Shown piece after piece: positions 7,147 to 18,115 of a stretch of 24,685 nt of DNA. This stretch comes from Symbiodinium natans (Eukaryota > Sar > Dinophyceae > Suessiales > Symbiodiniaceae), in assembly GCA_905221605.1 (NCBI GenBank), contig CAJNDS010001283.1, forward strand, positions 1 to 24,685, written 5' to 3'. Under the pieces are notes generated by a model. It made no database searches and was not told the DNA's origin. It saw only the letters and a list, made by a program, of their open reading frames with translations. Both the position numbers and the translations under genes were made by a program. The number at the start of each line of letters is the position of its first letter. Positions within the stretch are counted from its first letter, which is position 1.

Positions 7147-7606
7147 AGCCAGCTACACCCTACGAGCCCAAAACCACGATCTTTTCAATGTCTCATACGC
7201 ATCTTTGGAGGGGCTGTCAGAAGCAGTAAGCTAGAGACAACAGGGTTTGGCTTCATACGGAACGGGTTAGCTTCCGGGTTGTATGGGTTTGTGGTGGACA
7301 TGCTTTGTTCTTGGCCAGCTCTGCCGGGATGTGATATTCCGTTTGAAGGTGGTTTGTCTCTGTGCAGTTCGATTGTGTTTCGAGACATTCTGTTCTAAAT
7401 TCTGCAAGACAGAGCGCAACGTATGCATACCACTGTACATGTGCATGCAATACAGTACTCCTTGCATTCTACGCCGCCATCACATTCACATTGCATGACA
7501 TACCTGCGAAGATGTGTTTATGCAGATGTGGACATGTATATATATATATATGTGGCCGAGACCTTTAGGGTCTATTTCACGGCTGGTTCTTCTTTCAGTA
7601 GTAGTG
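7147..7606. other. Spacer without a supported gene
   Basis: Mixed sequence with several overlapping open frames of 65-70 codons on both strands, none with convincing boundaries. It contains TGCATGCA near 7442 and a TA microsatellite (about 7538-7550). Confidence 0.5.
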
Positions 7607-7756
7607 CAATAATAATAATAATTTTAATATTATTATGAGTATAATAATACTGACCGTAATTGTAATAGGAATAATAATAGTACTAGTAATAGTAATAGGA
7701 ATAGGAATAGTAATAATACTAGTAATAGTATTAGTAGTAGTAACAGTAATAGTGAA
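7607..7756. repeat. Degenerate trinucleotide repeat (AAT/AGT)
   Basis: About 150 bp of AAT, AGT and AGG triplets, such as AATAATAATAAT, then TAGTAATAGTAATAGG. Open frames through it (poly-Ile/Thr or poly-Leu) are artefacts. Confidence 0.92.
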
Positions 7757-7799
7757 GGTTTGGTCTGTGTGTGCACCGGCGCCAGCAAGTGCAGCCATG

Positions 7800-10700
7800 T
7801 AGCTCTAGCACACTTTGAAGTAAGAGATAGACAAGTTGTTTCATAGCCTGAAGAGGGGCGAAGGGCTCTCTCATTTCCGATTACGAGGTAGAGGTGAGCT
7901 ATCTCATTTCTTAGAAACATAGAGGAGATCTCATTTCCACGACAGAGACATCTTTCACTCAGGAGAGAACGCAAGCTGTTTCATTTCCAAGAAAATAGAG
8001 GAGCTCTATCATGTCGTTAGAAGTGAGAAGCTCTGCACTAAAAGATAGAAGGCATCGATTCGTTTCCCTTTTTCTTTTGCTTATCAAAGGGTCTTTTCAG
8101 TTCGAACACAGGATTTCTTTCATGCCCTATAAGAAGGATCGAGGAGCTCTTTCATCTGAGAGATAGAAGAACGCATTCATGAAGTATACACGAGCTCATT
8201 TCTCGTCAAGAGGCAGAGGCGTGCCCAGCTCTACCATTACCTAACTCTTACCTGAAATTTCTCTATCTCGCAATAGGTCATGAGAGACCTCCTTTTTCAC
8301 GCTGCAGGAAATGAGAGAGTTCTCTTCTATGTCGATTTTCAGAAATAGCTTCGCAGCTTCTCTATCAATGAAGAGTTTTGAAGGCCACTCTGGGCCATTC
8401 TCTGTCCATCAAATGGGACATGACATAACGCATCACTCGCTATCGTTTACGTGATAGAGTTTCGCTATCTCTGAATAGGTCATCTGAAAGCTCCTCTGTA
8501 TCTTTGCAGCAAGTGAAGGAGCTCCTTGCCTCTTCTGCAAGAGCCCTCCGCTTCCTATTTTGCAATGAGCAAGCTCTTTTATCTCCTCTGGTTCCTAATA
8601 GGTCATGAGCGGGCTTCCCTCTCTCCTTCTCTTTTAGGGGATAGAGGAGGTTTTTTCATGTTGCGTTAACAGCTAGAGGACATCATTTATATCCATTCTG
8701 TCATTTCGTATGAGAAGATACAGGAGCTCATTCATCTCCTAGTCAGAGATTGAAGAACTCGTTCACAAGAGATATAGATATAAGAAATCTCTCATACAAT
8801 GTATAAGAGCTCTCTCATGTCCTACCTAGTTCATTTGCCGTCACCAGCGCTCAGCTCTACCATTTCGTATCTTTTATATGACATAGCTTCTCTATCTCGC
8901 AATAGGTCATGAGAGACCTCCTCTTTCTTTTGCAGGAAATGAGAGAGGTCTCTATCTACCTTTTGTGAAAGAGCTCCCTTTGTTCAATCACAAGAACTCA
9001 TTCATAGAAGCTGTAAGAGCTCTCGAATGTACTTTCTTGTTAATTTCCCGTCGATAGGTAGAGGAGCTCACAGCTCTACCACATCCTACCCTTTACATGG
9101 AAGAGGCTCCTCTATCTCGTAGCGGGTCAAGAAAGATTGTCTCTATCTCTTTGCAGAACATTAGAGAGTCCTCTACCTACCTCTTGTGAAAGAGCTCCTT
9201 CACCTCAAAATCAAATGCCACAACTCGTCTATCTTTCACTGGGACATGAGACAGCTCCATTGTGAATTTCTATTCAGAAATAGCTGCTTCTCTATCGATG
9301 AAGAAATCATGCGAGTAGCCGTTTATCGATGCATAAGAAATGACATAGCTCTTCTACCTTTTTGCGACAGATCTCTTCTTTACCCGAAATGAAAGTTTGG
9401 AAGGCCATTCTCTATCCCTTGAATGGGGACACAACTCATCAGTCTCTATCGTTTACGTGAGAGAGTTTCGCTATCTCTGAACAGGTCATCTGAAAGCTCC
9501 TTTGTGTCTGCGCAGCAAGTGAAGGAGCTGCTTGCCTCTTCTGCAATAGCTCCTCCGCTTCCTATTTTGCAATGAGCAACCTCTTCTATCTCCTTTGGTT
9601 CCTATTTCTCGTTTGCCATCACTAGGCAGAGGAGCTCTCAGCTCTACCATGACCTATCCTTTACATGAAAGAGGCTTCTCTATCTCGTAACGGTTCATGG
9701 AGTCATGACAGATCTTCTCTATCTCTTTGCAAGAAAAGAGAGAGTGCTCTACCTACCTCGTGTGAAAGAGCTCCTCCACCTTGTGATCGAGAGTGACAGA
9801 ACTCGTCTATCTTTCAATGGTGCATGAGCCAGGTTTTTTGTTTGTATTTGAGAAAAAGCTTGTCTACCCGTGATATAATAAGAAATGAATAGCTCTTCTA
9901 CCTTTCTGTGACAGATCTCTCCTTTATTCGAAATGAAAGTCTGGAAGGCCATTCTCTATCCCTGAAATGGGGCATGACATAACTTTCCAATCTCTATCGT
10001 TTACGTGATCGAGTTTCGCTATCTCTGAATAGGTCATCTGAAAGCTCCTCTGTATCTTTGCAGCAAGTGAAGGAGCTCCTTGCCTCTTCTGCAAGAGCCC
10101 TCCGCTTCCTCTTTTGCAATGAGCAAGCTCTTTATCTCCTCTGTTTCCTAACAGGTCATGAGACAGCTCATTTCCACACTGTCATTTCGTATGCGAAGAC
10201 ACAGGAGCTCATTCATTTTCTATTCAGAGATTGAAGAACTCATTCATAAGAAATGTATGAAAGTTCTCTCATGTCCTATCTAACTGATTTCCCGTCACTA
10301 GGCAGAGGAGTCCTCAGCTCTACCATTTCTTATCTTTATATGACATAGCTTCTCTATCTCGCAATAATCAGGTCGTGAGAGACCTCCTCTTTCGTTTACA
10401 GGAAATGAGAGAGGTCTCTATCTACCCTTTGTGAAAGAGCTCCCTTTGTTCACTGGCAAGAACTCATTCATGAAAGCTATAAGAGTTCCCGTCGATAGGT
10501 AAAGGAGCTCACAGCTCTTCTATATCTTACCCTTTACATGAAAGAGGCTCTCTATCTCGTAGCGGGTCATGAAAGATCGTCTCTATCTCTTTGCCGGACA
10601 TGAGAGAGTCCTCTACCTACCTCTTGTGAAAGAGCTCCCCCACCTCGTAACGTACAAAGACAGAACTCGTCTATCTTTCAATGGGACATGATCCGTCTCT

Positions 10701-11530
10701 TTGGTTTTGGTTGAGAAAGCTTCTCTATCCATGAAGCAAACATGAGAGAAGCCGATTGTCTCTAGGCTGCTTATCGCTTCGTAGGAAATGACATAGCTCT
10801 TTTACCTTTTTGCGAGAGATCAACCCTAATTGAGGGTTTCGAAGGCCTATCCCTGAAATGGAGCGTCGCATAACTCATCAGTCTCTCTCGCTTACGTGAG
10901 ACAGCATTTATTCTATTTCGTAACAGGTCATCTAAACGCTCTTCTATGCGTTTGTAGAAGTAAAAGAGCTCCTTGCCTCTTGTGCAAAAGCTCCTCCGCA
11001 TCCTAAAGAGCAATGAGCAAGCTCTTCTATCTCCTCTCTCTTGAATAGGTCATGAGAGGGCTCCCCTCCCTCTGGTTGAGGGAATGACAGAGCTCCTCCG
11101 CCCCTTACGAAAGAGCCTTTCTCCTGCTTGAAAAGCTGCGGGCGGGTGCTCTGGCGCCTCGTAGGTTTGGGAGGGCTCCTTTTCACATCTTTATCTTTCC
11201 GACTCCGAGATATAGGAGCTCATTTTTTCGAAAGTGGTAGCAGAGATCTCTCATTTCCAAGAGATCTTTGTCACTCAGGGAGAAAGCAAGGTTTTGATTT
11301 CAAAGAAATGGAGGAGCTCTTTCATGTCCCATTAAGAGTGTGGAGCGCTCTCATTACGCATGAAAAGATTGATGACATGGATTCGTTACCATTCTTTAAC
11401 TTTTCTCGAAGGGTCTTTTCTTTTCATATGCAGGATCTCTTTCATTTCCTATGAGAAGATAGAGGAGCTCTTTCATCTCAAAGATAGAAGAATGCATTCA
11501 TAAACGGTATAAGAGCTCTCCCATGAACTA
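7800..11530. repeat. Degenerate GAGCTC-rich satellite array, block 1
   Basis: About 3.7 kb built from diverged short units with AGAGGAGCTC, TTTCATCTC, CTCTATCTC and GGTCATGAGA words. Longer segments recur irregularly: the segment starting at CATCTGAAAGCTCC is found at 8481, 9487, 10035, about 10929 (diverged) and, in block 2, 12111. A segment near 8100-8200 recurs near 11425-11525. The central GAGCTC is itself palindromic. Open frames of 60-108 codons occur on both strands but shift and break from copy to copy, which argues against a coding array. No known satellite family is recognised. Confidence 0.85.
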
Positions 11531-11885
11531 TATCTCATCGTAGGGGGCATAGGAGTCTTAGGGGGCTCAGGATTCGCGTGCAGGGTGTAGGGTTTATAGG
11601 GCTACGGGAATTTAATGGAGGGTGTATTTGTGTAGTCTGCCTATTACCGTAACAAACCCGTGACATAACCCAGAGCCATTACTTGCAAGACTGCTTCTTG
11701 AAAGCAAGAGCGCTAGTGTCTAACCATTGTACATTCCTACATGAGATACCCCACCACATCTTGAAAACACCTCTTTCTCCAAGGGTTTACCGGGGCATTA
11801 AGGAACAAGAACGTGATGGTTTCAGCACCAAAGTAAGGGAATAGCAAAGGGTTTCCAGGGAAAACTTCCCTGATGCAACCGGTCT
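11531..11885. repeat. Diverged third copy of the 13.7/14.4-kb segment
   Basis: Contains, in the same order, words of the duplicated segment further right: GGGTGTATTTGTGTAGTCTG, GACTGCTTCTTGAAA, GAGCGCTAGTGTC, CATTGTACA, ACATCTTGAA, GATGGTTTCAGCAC and GTAAGGGAATAG. It ends with GGGAAAACTTCCCTGA, also found near 14213-14228. It splits the GAGCTC-rich array into two blocks and may be a mobile-element remnant. No open frame of interest. Confidence 0.82.
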
Positions 11886-12945
11886 CCATCTCACAAGAGG
11901 TCATGAGAGACCTCCTGTATCACATTGCAGGAATGAGAGAGTTCTCCACCATGTTTGTTTTCCGAAATAGCTTCTCTATCAATGAAGAGTTTTGAAGGTC
12001 GCCCTGGGCCATTCTCTGTCCGATAAATGAGACATGACATAACTCATTAGTCTCTATTAAGAGAGTCTCTATCTCTACGTGATCGAGTTTCGCTATCTCT
12101 GAATATACGTCGTCTGAAAGCTCCTCTGTGTCTTTGTAGCAAGTGAAGGAGCTCCTTGCCTCTTCTGCAAGAGCTCCTCCGCTTCCCCTTTTGCAATGAG
12201 CAAGCTCTTCTATCTCCTCTGGTTCCTAACAGGTCATGACTTCTGCAAGAGCTCCTCCTCTTGATATTTTGCAATGAGCAAGCTCTTCTATCTCCTAATA
12301 GGTCAGAGAGGGCTTCCCTCTCTCCCACTCTTGTAGGGGATAGAGGAGCTTTTTCTTGATGCGTTAAAAGCTCGAGGGCATCGTTCATTTCCTGTCTGTC
12401 ATTACGTATGAGAAGAGACAGGAGCTCATTCATCTCCTAGTCAGAGATTGAAGAACTCCTTCAGGAGAGCTCTCTCATATCCTATCCTTTTGGTTCCCCG
12501 TCACTAGGTCCCTAGGTAGAGGAGCTCTCAGCGTCTCAGCTCTACCGTTTGCTACCTTCTACGTGGCAGAGCTTCTTTATCTCGCAATAGGTCATGAAAG
12601 ACTTTCCAGCAAATGAGAGAGTTCTCTACTTTACCGCTTGCGAAAGAGCTCCCCTTTTTCAATGACAAGAATTCACTCATACAAGCTACAAGAGCACTCT
12701 AATGTCCTGTCTTGCTCATTTCCCGTCAATGGGTAGACGAGCTCGCAGCTCTACCGTTTCCTACCCTTTACATGAAAGAGGCTCCTCTCTCTCGTAGCGG
12801 GTCATGAAAGATCGTCTCTATCTCTTTGCCGGACATGAGAAAGTCCTCTACCTACCTCTTGTGAAAGAGCTCCCCCACCTCGCAACGTACAAAGACACAA
12901 CTCGTCTATCTTTCAATGGGACGTGATTCTCCTTTGCTTTTGGTA
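11886..12945. repeat. Degenerate GAGCTC-rich satellite array, block 2
   Basis: Continues the units of block 1. CAAGAGCTCCTCCGCTTCC and GCAATGAGCAAGCTC words recur, and the CTCGTAGCGGGTCATGAAAG segment (about 12795) matches about 10556. The 128-codon minus-strand open frame here (12047-12433) is rich in Arg, Ser and Leu and built from the repeat units, so it is not annotated as a gene. Confidence 0.85.
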
Positions 12946-13366
12946 AGCCCGAACGACTACCGGAATTAACTTCTTGCATTTCTTGTTTTTCTCACAGACA
13001 GGAAGAAGTTACGGAAATTAATGAATTGTGAATTTCTTTAATTTGTTTTCATTAATCTCGCAAGCCCGAACAGCTGCCGGAATTAGTTTCATGAATTTCA
13101 TTAATTTCTTTAATTTCTTTGATTTCTTTATTGTTTGAATTTCTGAAAACCTTTAATTTCTTTAACTCCCTCAATTTCTTGAATTTCTTTACTTTCTGTA
13201 ATTTCGTTTAATTAGTCTCGCAAGCCCGAACGGCTGCCTGAATTAATTTCTTTAATTTCTTTTTTATTTCTTTAATTTCTTTAATTTCTCACAGAGAGAC
13301 CCAGAAATTAAAGAAATTAATGAAATTAATTGGGGGAGCCCACCCGGCTCACGGGACTAATTTAAA
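12946..13366. repeat. Diverged outlier of the AT-rich higher-order array
   Basis: Shows the same elements as the main array (14.9-18.1 kb) but more diverged: TTAATTTCTTTAA-type words, three GC boxes of type A (CAAGCCCGAACGGCTGCC-like at about 12942, 13057 and 13213), one loop word (CTCACAGAGAGACCCAG, about 13290), and one type B box near 13341-13355. It is separated from the main array by the minisatellite and the duplicated segment. Confidence 0.85.
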
Positions 13367-13409
13367 CTAGAAGACGATTGGCCCGAAAGCATCGATTTGC
13401 GGTGCGTTG

Positions 13410-13660
13410 AGTCTATGCACTTGACTCTGTGCGCTCGAACTGTATGCACTTGGACAAGTGTATGCACTTAAGTGTATGCACTTATATGGTTGCATACTCA
13501 CTTGTATACTGCACTTGTATACTGGACGTGTATGCACTCGAACTGCATGGCACTCAAGTGTGTTGAGTTGAATGTCATGCACTTGTGGTCAACTCTATAC
13601 ACTTCATTGGCATTCAATAGATCTGAAGTAAACGGACTTGAACTGTATGAACTTCACTTG
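13410..13660. repeat. GTATGCACTT-like minisatellite
   Basis: Degenerate units of roughly 10-16 bp around GTATGCACTTG, ACTTGTATAC and CTCGAACTG. Unit edges drift, so no single period holds. Open frames on both strands (rich in Tyr, Cys, His) are repeat-derived. Confidence 0.82.
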
Positions 13661-13665
13661 CTGTC

Positions 13666-14173
13666 TGCTTGCTCTGCGAAATTGTTTAGGGAGTAAGGGG
13701 GCTTCGACAGCTTAGGAGCTTACGGGACTTAAGGAGGCTTGGCGGGCTCAGGGGGCCTGGGGAGCTTCGGGGCCTTAGGAAGTGTAGGGGGCTTGGGAGT
13801 CTTAGAGAACTTGGGATTCTTAGAGGGCCTGGAGGCCGTAGGAGTCTTTGAGCGTTTAGGGTTTAGGGTTTAGAGTTTAGGGTTCAGGGTTTAGGGGAAA
13901 TGGTTTGTTTAGAGAGGGTGTATTTACATCGTCTGCCTATGAACGTAGCAAACTCGTGACACACATTACTTGCAAAACAGCTTCTTGAAAATTAGAGCGC
14001 TAGTACCAAGCCATTGTACACACAACTATATGAAAAATCCTTCCTACATCTTGAAGGCGTCCCTTTCTTTAAGGGATGACTGGGGAAATTAAGGGAAAGA
14101 AAGGGCGATGGTTTCAGCACGAAAGTAAGGGAATAGAAAAGGGAACGCGGTACAGATACACGAAGCCTTAAAG
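13666..14173. repeat. Direct duplication, copy A (about 507 bp)
   Basis: Matches 14354-14862 at a nearly constant offset of 688-689 with only scattered differences. Internal order: GCTTGCTCTGCGAAATTG, a 190-bp stretch of degenerate CTTAGGGRG-like units, a short TTTAGGG tract (13854-13897), then the segment also found at 11.6 kb. The shift from 688 to 689 implies a single-base indel. Confidence 0.95.
13854..13897 (+). repeat. Telomere-type tract inside copy A
   Basis: TTTAGGG units with TTTAGAG and TTCAGGG variants; the matching tract in copy B is 14543-14586. Confidence 0.93.
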
Positions 14174-14353
14174 GGATTCGAGGGGAAATTCTAGCACTAC
14201 ACAGGGGTTTCAAGGGAAAACTTCCCTGAAACAATCGGGGCCAAAAAAAAGCGCAACAGGGAAACGTCAGGGAAATTTTAAGTTACGCTTTGGGTGGAGG
14301 CGTTGCCTGCAGGACAGCTCATGACCGATTGCTTGTAGTCCTGAAATTCTGTT
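14174..14353. other. Spacer between the two duplicated segments
   Basis: Contains GGGAAAACTTCCCTGA, shared with the right end of the 11.5-kb copy, so the ancestral segment probably included this part and copy B has lost it. An A8 run occurs near 14244. Confidence 0.6.
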
Positions 14354-14862
14354 TGCTTGCTCTGCGAAATTGTTTAGGGAGTAAGGGGGCTTCGACAGCT
14401 TAGGGAGCTTACGGGACTTAAGGAGGCTTGGCGGGCTCAGGGGGCCTGGGGAGCTTCGGGGCCTTAGGAAGTGTAGGGGGCTTGGGAGTCTTAGAGAACT
14501 TGGGATTCTTAGAGGGCCTGGAGGCCGTAGGAGTCTTTGAGCGTTTAGGGTTTAGGGTTTAGAGTTTAGGGTTCAGGGTTTAGGGAAAATGGTTTGTTTA
14601 GAGAGGGTGTATTTGCATAGTCTGCCTATGAACGTAGCAAACTCGTGACACACATTACATGCAAAACAGCTTCTTGAAAATTAGAGCGCTAGTACCAAGC
14701 CATTGTACACACAACTATATGAAAAATCCTTCCTACATCTTGAAGGCGTCCCTTTCTTTAAGGGATGAATGGGGAAATTAAGGGAAAGAAAGGGTGATGG
14801 TTTCAGCGCGAAAGTAAGGGAATAGAAAAGGGAACGCGATAAAGATGCACGAAGGCTTAAAG
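14354..14862. repeat. Direct duplication, copy B (about 509 bp)
   Basis: Near-identical to copy A. Its right end stops at GGCTTAAAG and passes directly into the AT-rich array (AGGCCCAGAAA), so the array abuts or has truncated this copy. Confidence 0.95.
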
Positions 14863-15370
14863 AGGCCCAGAAAATCAAGAAATTAAAGAGGATGGTTAAT
14901 TGCTTGAATTTCTCTAATTTCTCACAGAGAGGCTTAGCAATTAAAAAGCCAGAGAAATTAATTAATTTCATTACTTTCTTTAATTTCTTTTAGTTAGTCT
15001 CGCAACCCCACGCGGCTACCGGATGTTTTTTGTTAATTTCTTAAATTTCTCACAGAGAGGCCTAGAAAATAAAGAAATTACAAAAATTAATTACCCGGCT
15101 CACGGGATTAGTTTAAATAAAAGAAATTAATGAAATTGATCAAATAAAAGAAATTGATTAATGTATTTAGTTTCTTTGATTTCTCACAGATAGGCTCTGA
15201 AAGTAGAGAAACTACAGAAATTAATTTCAGAGAGGCCCAGAAATTAAAGAAATTAATGAAATTAACTAATTTCTTTAATTTCTCACATAGAGGCCCAGAA
15301 ATTCGAGAAATTAAAGAAATTAACTACTTTCATTAATTTCTTTAATTTCTTTAATTTCTTTAATTTCTTT
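14863..15370. repeat. AT-rich array, diverged left edge
   Basis: Units resemble the main array but are irregular. It contains an A-type GC box near 14995 and a B-type box near 15097, with loop words CTCACAGAGAGGC at about 14925 and 15050. Satellite edges commonly diverge in this way. Confidence 0.9.
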
Positions 15371-18115
15371 TAACTAGTCTCGCAAGCCCGAAGGGCTACC
15401 GGAATTTATTTCTTTAATTTCTTTAATTTCGCACAGAGATGCCCATAAACTAAAGAAATTAAAGAAATTAATTGGGGGAGCCCCCCCGGCTCACGGGACT
15501 AATTAAAATAAATTAAAGAAATTAATGAAATTAATGAAATTAAAGAAATTAATTAATTTCTTTAATTTCTTTAATTTCGCACAGAGAGGCCCAGAAATTA
15601 AAGAAATTAATGAAATTGATTGATTTCTTTAATTTCTTTAATTTCGCACAGAGAGGCCCAGAAATTAAAGAAATTAATGAAATTAATTAATTTCTTTAAT
15701 TTCTTTAATTTCTCATAGAGAGGCCCAGAATTTAAAGAAATTAAAGAAATTAATTAATTTCATTAATTTCTTTAATTTCTTTAATTTCATTAATTTCTTT
15801 TAACTAGTCTCGCAAGCCCGAAGGGCTACCGGAATTAATTTCTTTAATTTCTTTAATTTCTCACAGAGAGGCCCAGAAATTAAAGAAATTAAAGAAATTA
15901 ATTGGGGTAGCCCCCCCGGCTCACGGGACTAATTAAAATAAATTAAAGAAATTAATAAAATTAATGAAATTAAACAAATTAATTAATTTCTTTAATTTCT
16001 TTAATTTCGCACAGAGAGGCCCAGAAATTAAAGAAATTAATGAAATTCATTAATTTCTTTAATTTCTTTAATTTCTCACAGAGAGGCCCAGAAATTAAAG
16101 GAATTAATGAAATTAATTAATTTCTTTAATTTCTTTAATTTCTCACAGAGAGGCCCAGAAATTAAAGAAATTAAAGAAATTAATTGGGGTAGCCCCCCCG
16201 GCTCACGGGACTAATTAAAATAAATTAAAGAAATTAATGAAATTAAAGAAATTAATTAATTTCTTTAATTTCTTTAATTTCGCACACAGAGGCCCAGAAA
16301 TTAAAGAAATTAATGAAATTAATTAATTTCTTTAATTTCTTTAATTTCTCACAGGGAGGCCCAGAAATTAAAGAAATTAATGAAATTAATTAATTTCTTT
16401 AATTTCTTTAATTTCTCACAGAGAGGCCCAGAAATTAAAGAAATTAAAGAAATTAAAGAAATTGATTAATTTCATTAATTTCTTTAATTTCTTTAGTTTC
16501 ATTAATTTCTTTTAATTAGTCTCGCAAGCCCGAAGGGCTACCGGAATTAATTTCTTTAATTTCTTTAAAATCTCACAGAGAGGCCCAGAAATTAAAGAAA
16601 TTAAAGAAATTAATTGGGGGAGCCCCCCCGGCTCACGGGACTAATTAAAATAAATTAAAGAAATTAATGAAATTAAAGAAACTAATTAATTTCATTAATT
16701 TCTTTAATTTCGCACAGAGAGGCCCAGAAATTAAAGAAATTAATGAAATTAATTAATTTCTTTAATTTCTTTAATTTCTCACAGAGAGGCCCGGAAATTA
16801 AAGAAATTAATGAAATTAATTAATTTCTTTAATTTCTTTAATTTCTCACAGAGAGGCCCAGAAATTAAAGAAATTAAAGAAATTAATCAATTTCATTAAT
16901 TTCTTTAATTTCTTTAATTTCTTTAATTTCTTTTAATTAGTCTCGCAAGCCCGAAGGGCTACCTGAATTAATTTCTTTAATTTCTTTAATTTCTCATAGA
17001 GAGGCCCAGAAATTAAAGAAATTAAAGAAATTAATTGGGGTAGCCCCCCCGGCTCACGGGACTAATTAAAATAAATTAAAGAAATTAATGAAATTAATGA
17101 AATTAAAGAAATTAATTAATTTCTTGAATTTCTTCAATTTCGCACAGAGAGGCCCAGAAATTAAAGAAATTAATGAAATTAATTAATTTCTTTAATTTCT
17201 TTAATTTCTCACAGGGAGGCCCAGAAATTAAAGAAATTAATGAAATTAATTAATTTCTTCAATTTCTTTATTTTCTCACAGAGAGGCCCAGAAATTAAAG
17301 AAATTAAAGAAATTAATTAATTTCATTAATTTCTTTAATTTCTTTAATTTCATTAATTTCTTTTAATTAGTCTCGCAAGCCCGAAGGGCTACCTGAATTA
17401 ATTTCTTTAATTTCTTTAATTTCTCACAGAGAGGCCCAGAAATTAAAGAAATTAAAGAAATTAATTGGGGGCCCCCTCCCGGCTCACGGGACTAATTAAA
17501 ATAAATTAAAGAAATTAATGAAATTAATGAAATTAAACAAATTAATTAATTTCTTTAATTTCTTTAATTTCGCACAGAGAGGCCCAGAAATTAAAGAAAT
17601 TAATGAAATTAATTAATTTCTTTAATTTCTTTAATTTCTCATAGGGAGGCCCAGAAATTAAAGAAATTAATGAAATTAATTAATTTCTTTAATTTCTTTA
17701 TTTTCTCACAGAGAGGCCCAGAAATTAAAGAAATTAAAGAAATTAATTAATTTCATTAATTTCTTTAATTTCTTTAATTTCTTTAATTTCTTTAATTTCA
17801 TTAATTTCTTTTAATTAGTCTCGCAAGCCCGAAGGGCTACCGGAATTAATTTCTTTAATTTCTCACAGAGAGGCCCAGAAATTAAAGAAATTAAAGAAAT
17901 TAATTGGGGGAGCCCCCCCGGCTCACGGGACTAATTAAAATAAATTAAAGAAATTAATGAAATTCAAGAAATTAATTAATTTCATTAATTTCTTTAATTT
18001 CGCACAGAGAGGCCCAGAAATTAAAGAAATTAATGAAATTATTAATTTCTTTAATTTCATTTATTTCCCTAAGAGAGCCCCAGAAATTAAAGAAATTAAA
18101 GAAATTAATAGGTAA
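15371..18115. repeat. AT-rich higher-order satellite, unit about 430 bp
   Basis: Basic units of about 67 bp consist of TTAATTTCTTTAA words, a conserved loop word CTCACAGAGAGGCCCAG, and the inverted TTAAAGAAATTAA words, so each folds on itself. Four such units plus a pair of GC boxes form the higher-order unit. Box B (core CCCGGCTCACGGGACTAATT) starts at 15488, 15918, 16200, 16630, 17051, 17481 and 17930, giving spacings of 430, 282, 430, 421, 430 and 449. Box A (core AGTCTCGCAAGCCCGAAGGG) starts at 15375, 15805, 16517, 16938, 17368 and 17817. Open frames are repeat artefacts. A centromeric or heterochromatic satellite is the simplest explanation. Confidence 0.97.
15803..15934. repeat. Long foldback in the satellite unit (example of six)
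   Basis: Box A, an AT-rich arm, a loop of about 13 bases (CACAGAGAGGCCC), the complementary AT-rich arm and box B make a foldback of about 132 bp with arms near 60 bp. Boxes A and B are inverted copies of each other, about 27 of 35 positions by hand. Equivalent foldbacks start near 15373, 16515, 16936, 17366 and 17815; A-to-B spacing is 113 bp in all six. Confidence 0.9.

Noticed and set aside
7595-7974. Overlapping minus-strand open frames rich in Ile-Thr or Leu
   Set aside because: They read through the AAT/AGT trinucleotide repeat in different frames.
12047-12433. 128-codon minus-strand open frame
   Set aside because: Built from GAGCTC-array units; the equivalent frame is broken in other copies of the same units, so no selection on coding is visible.
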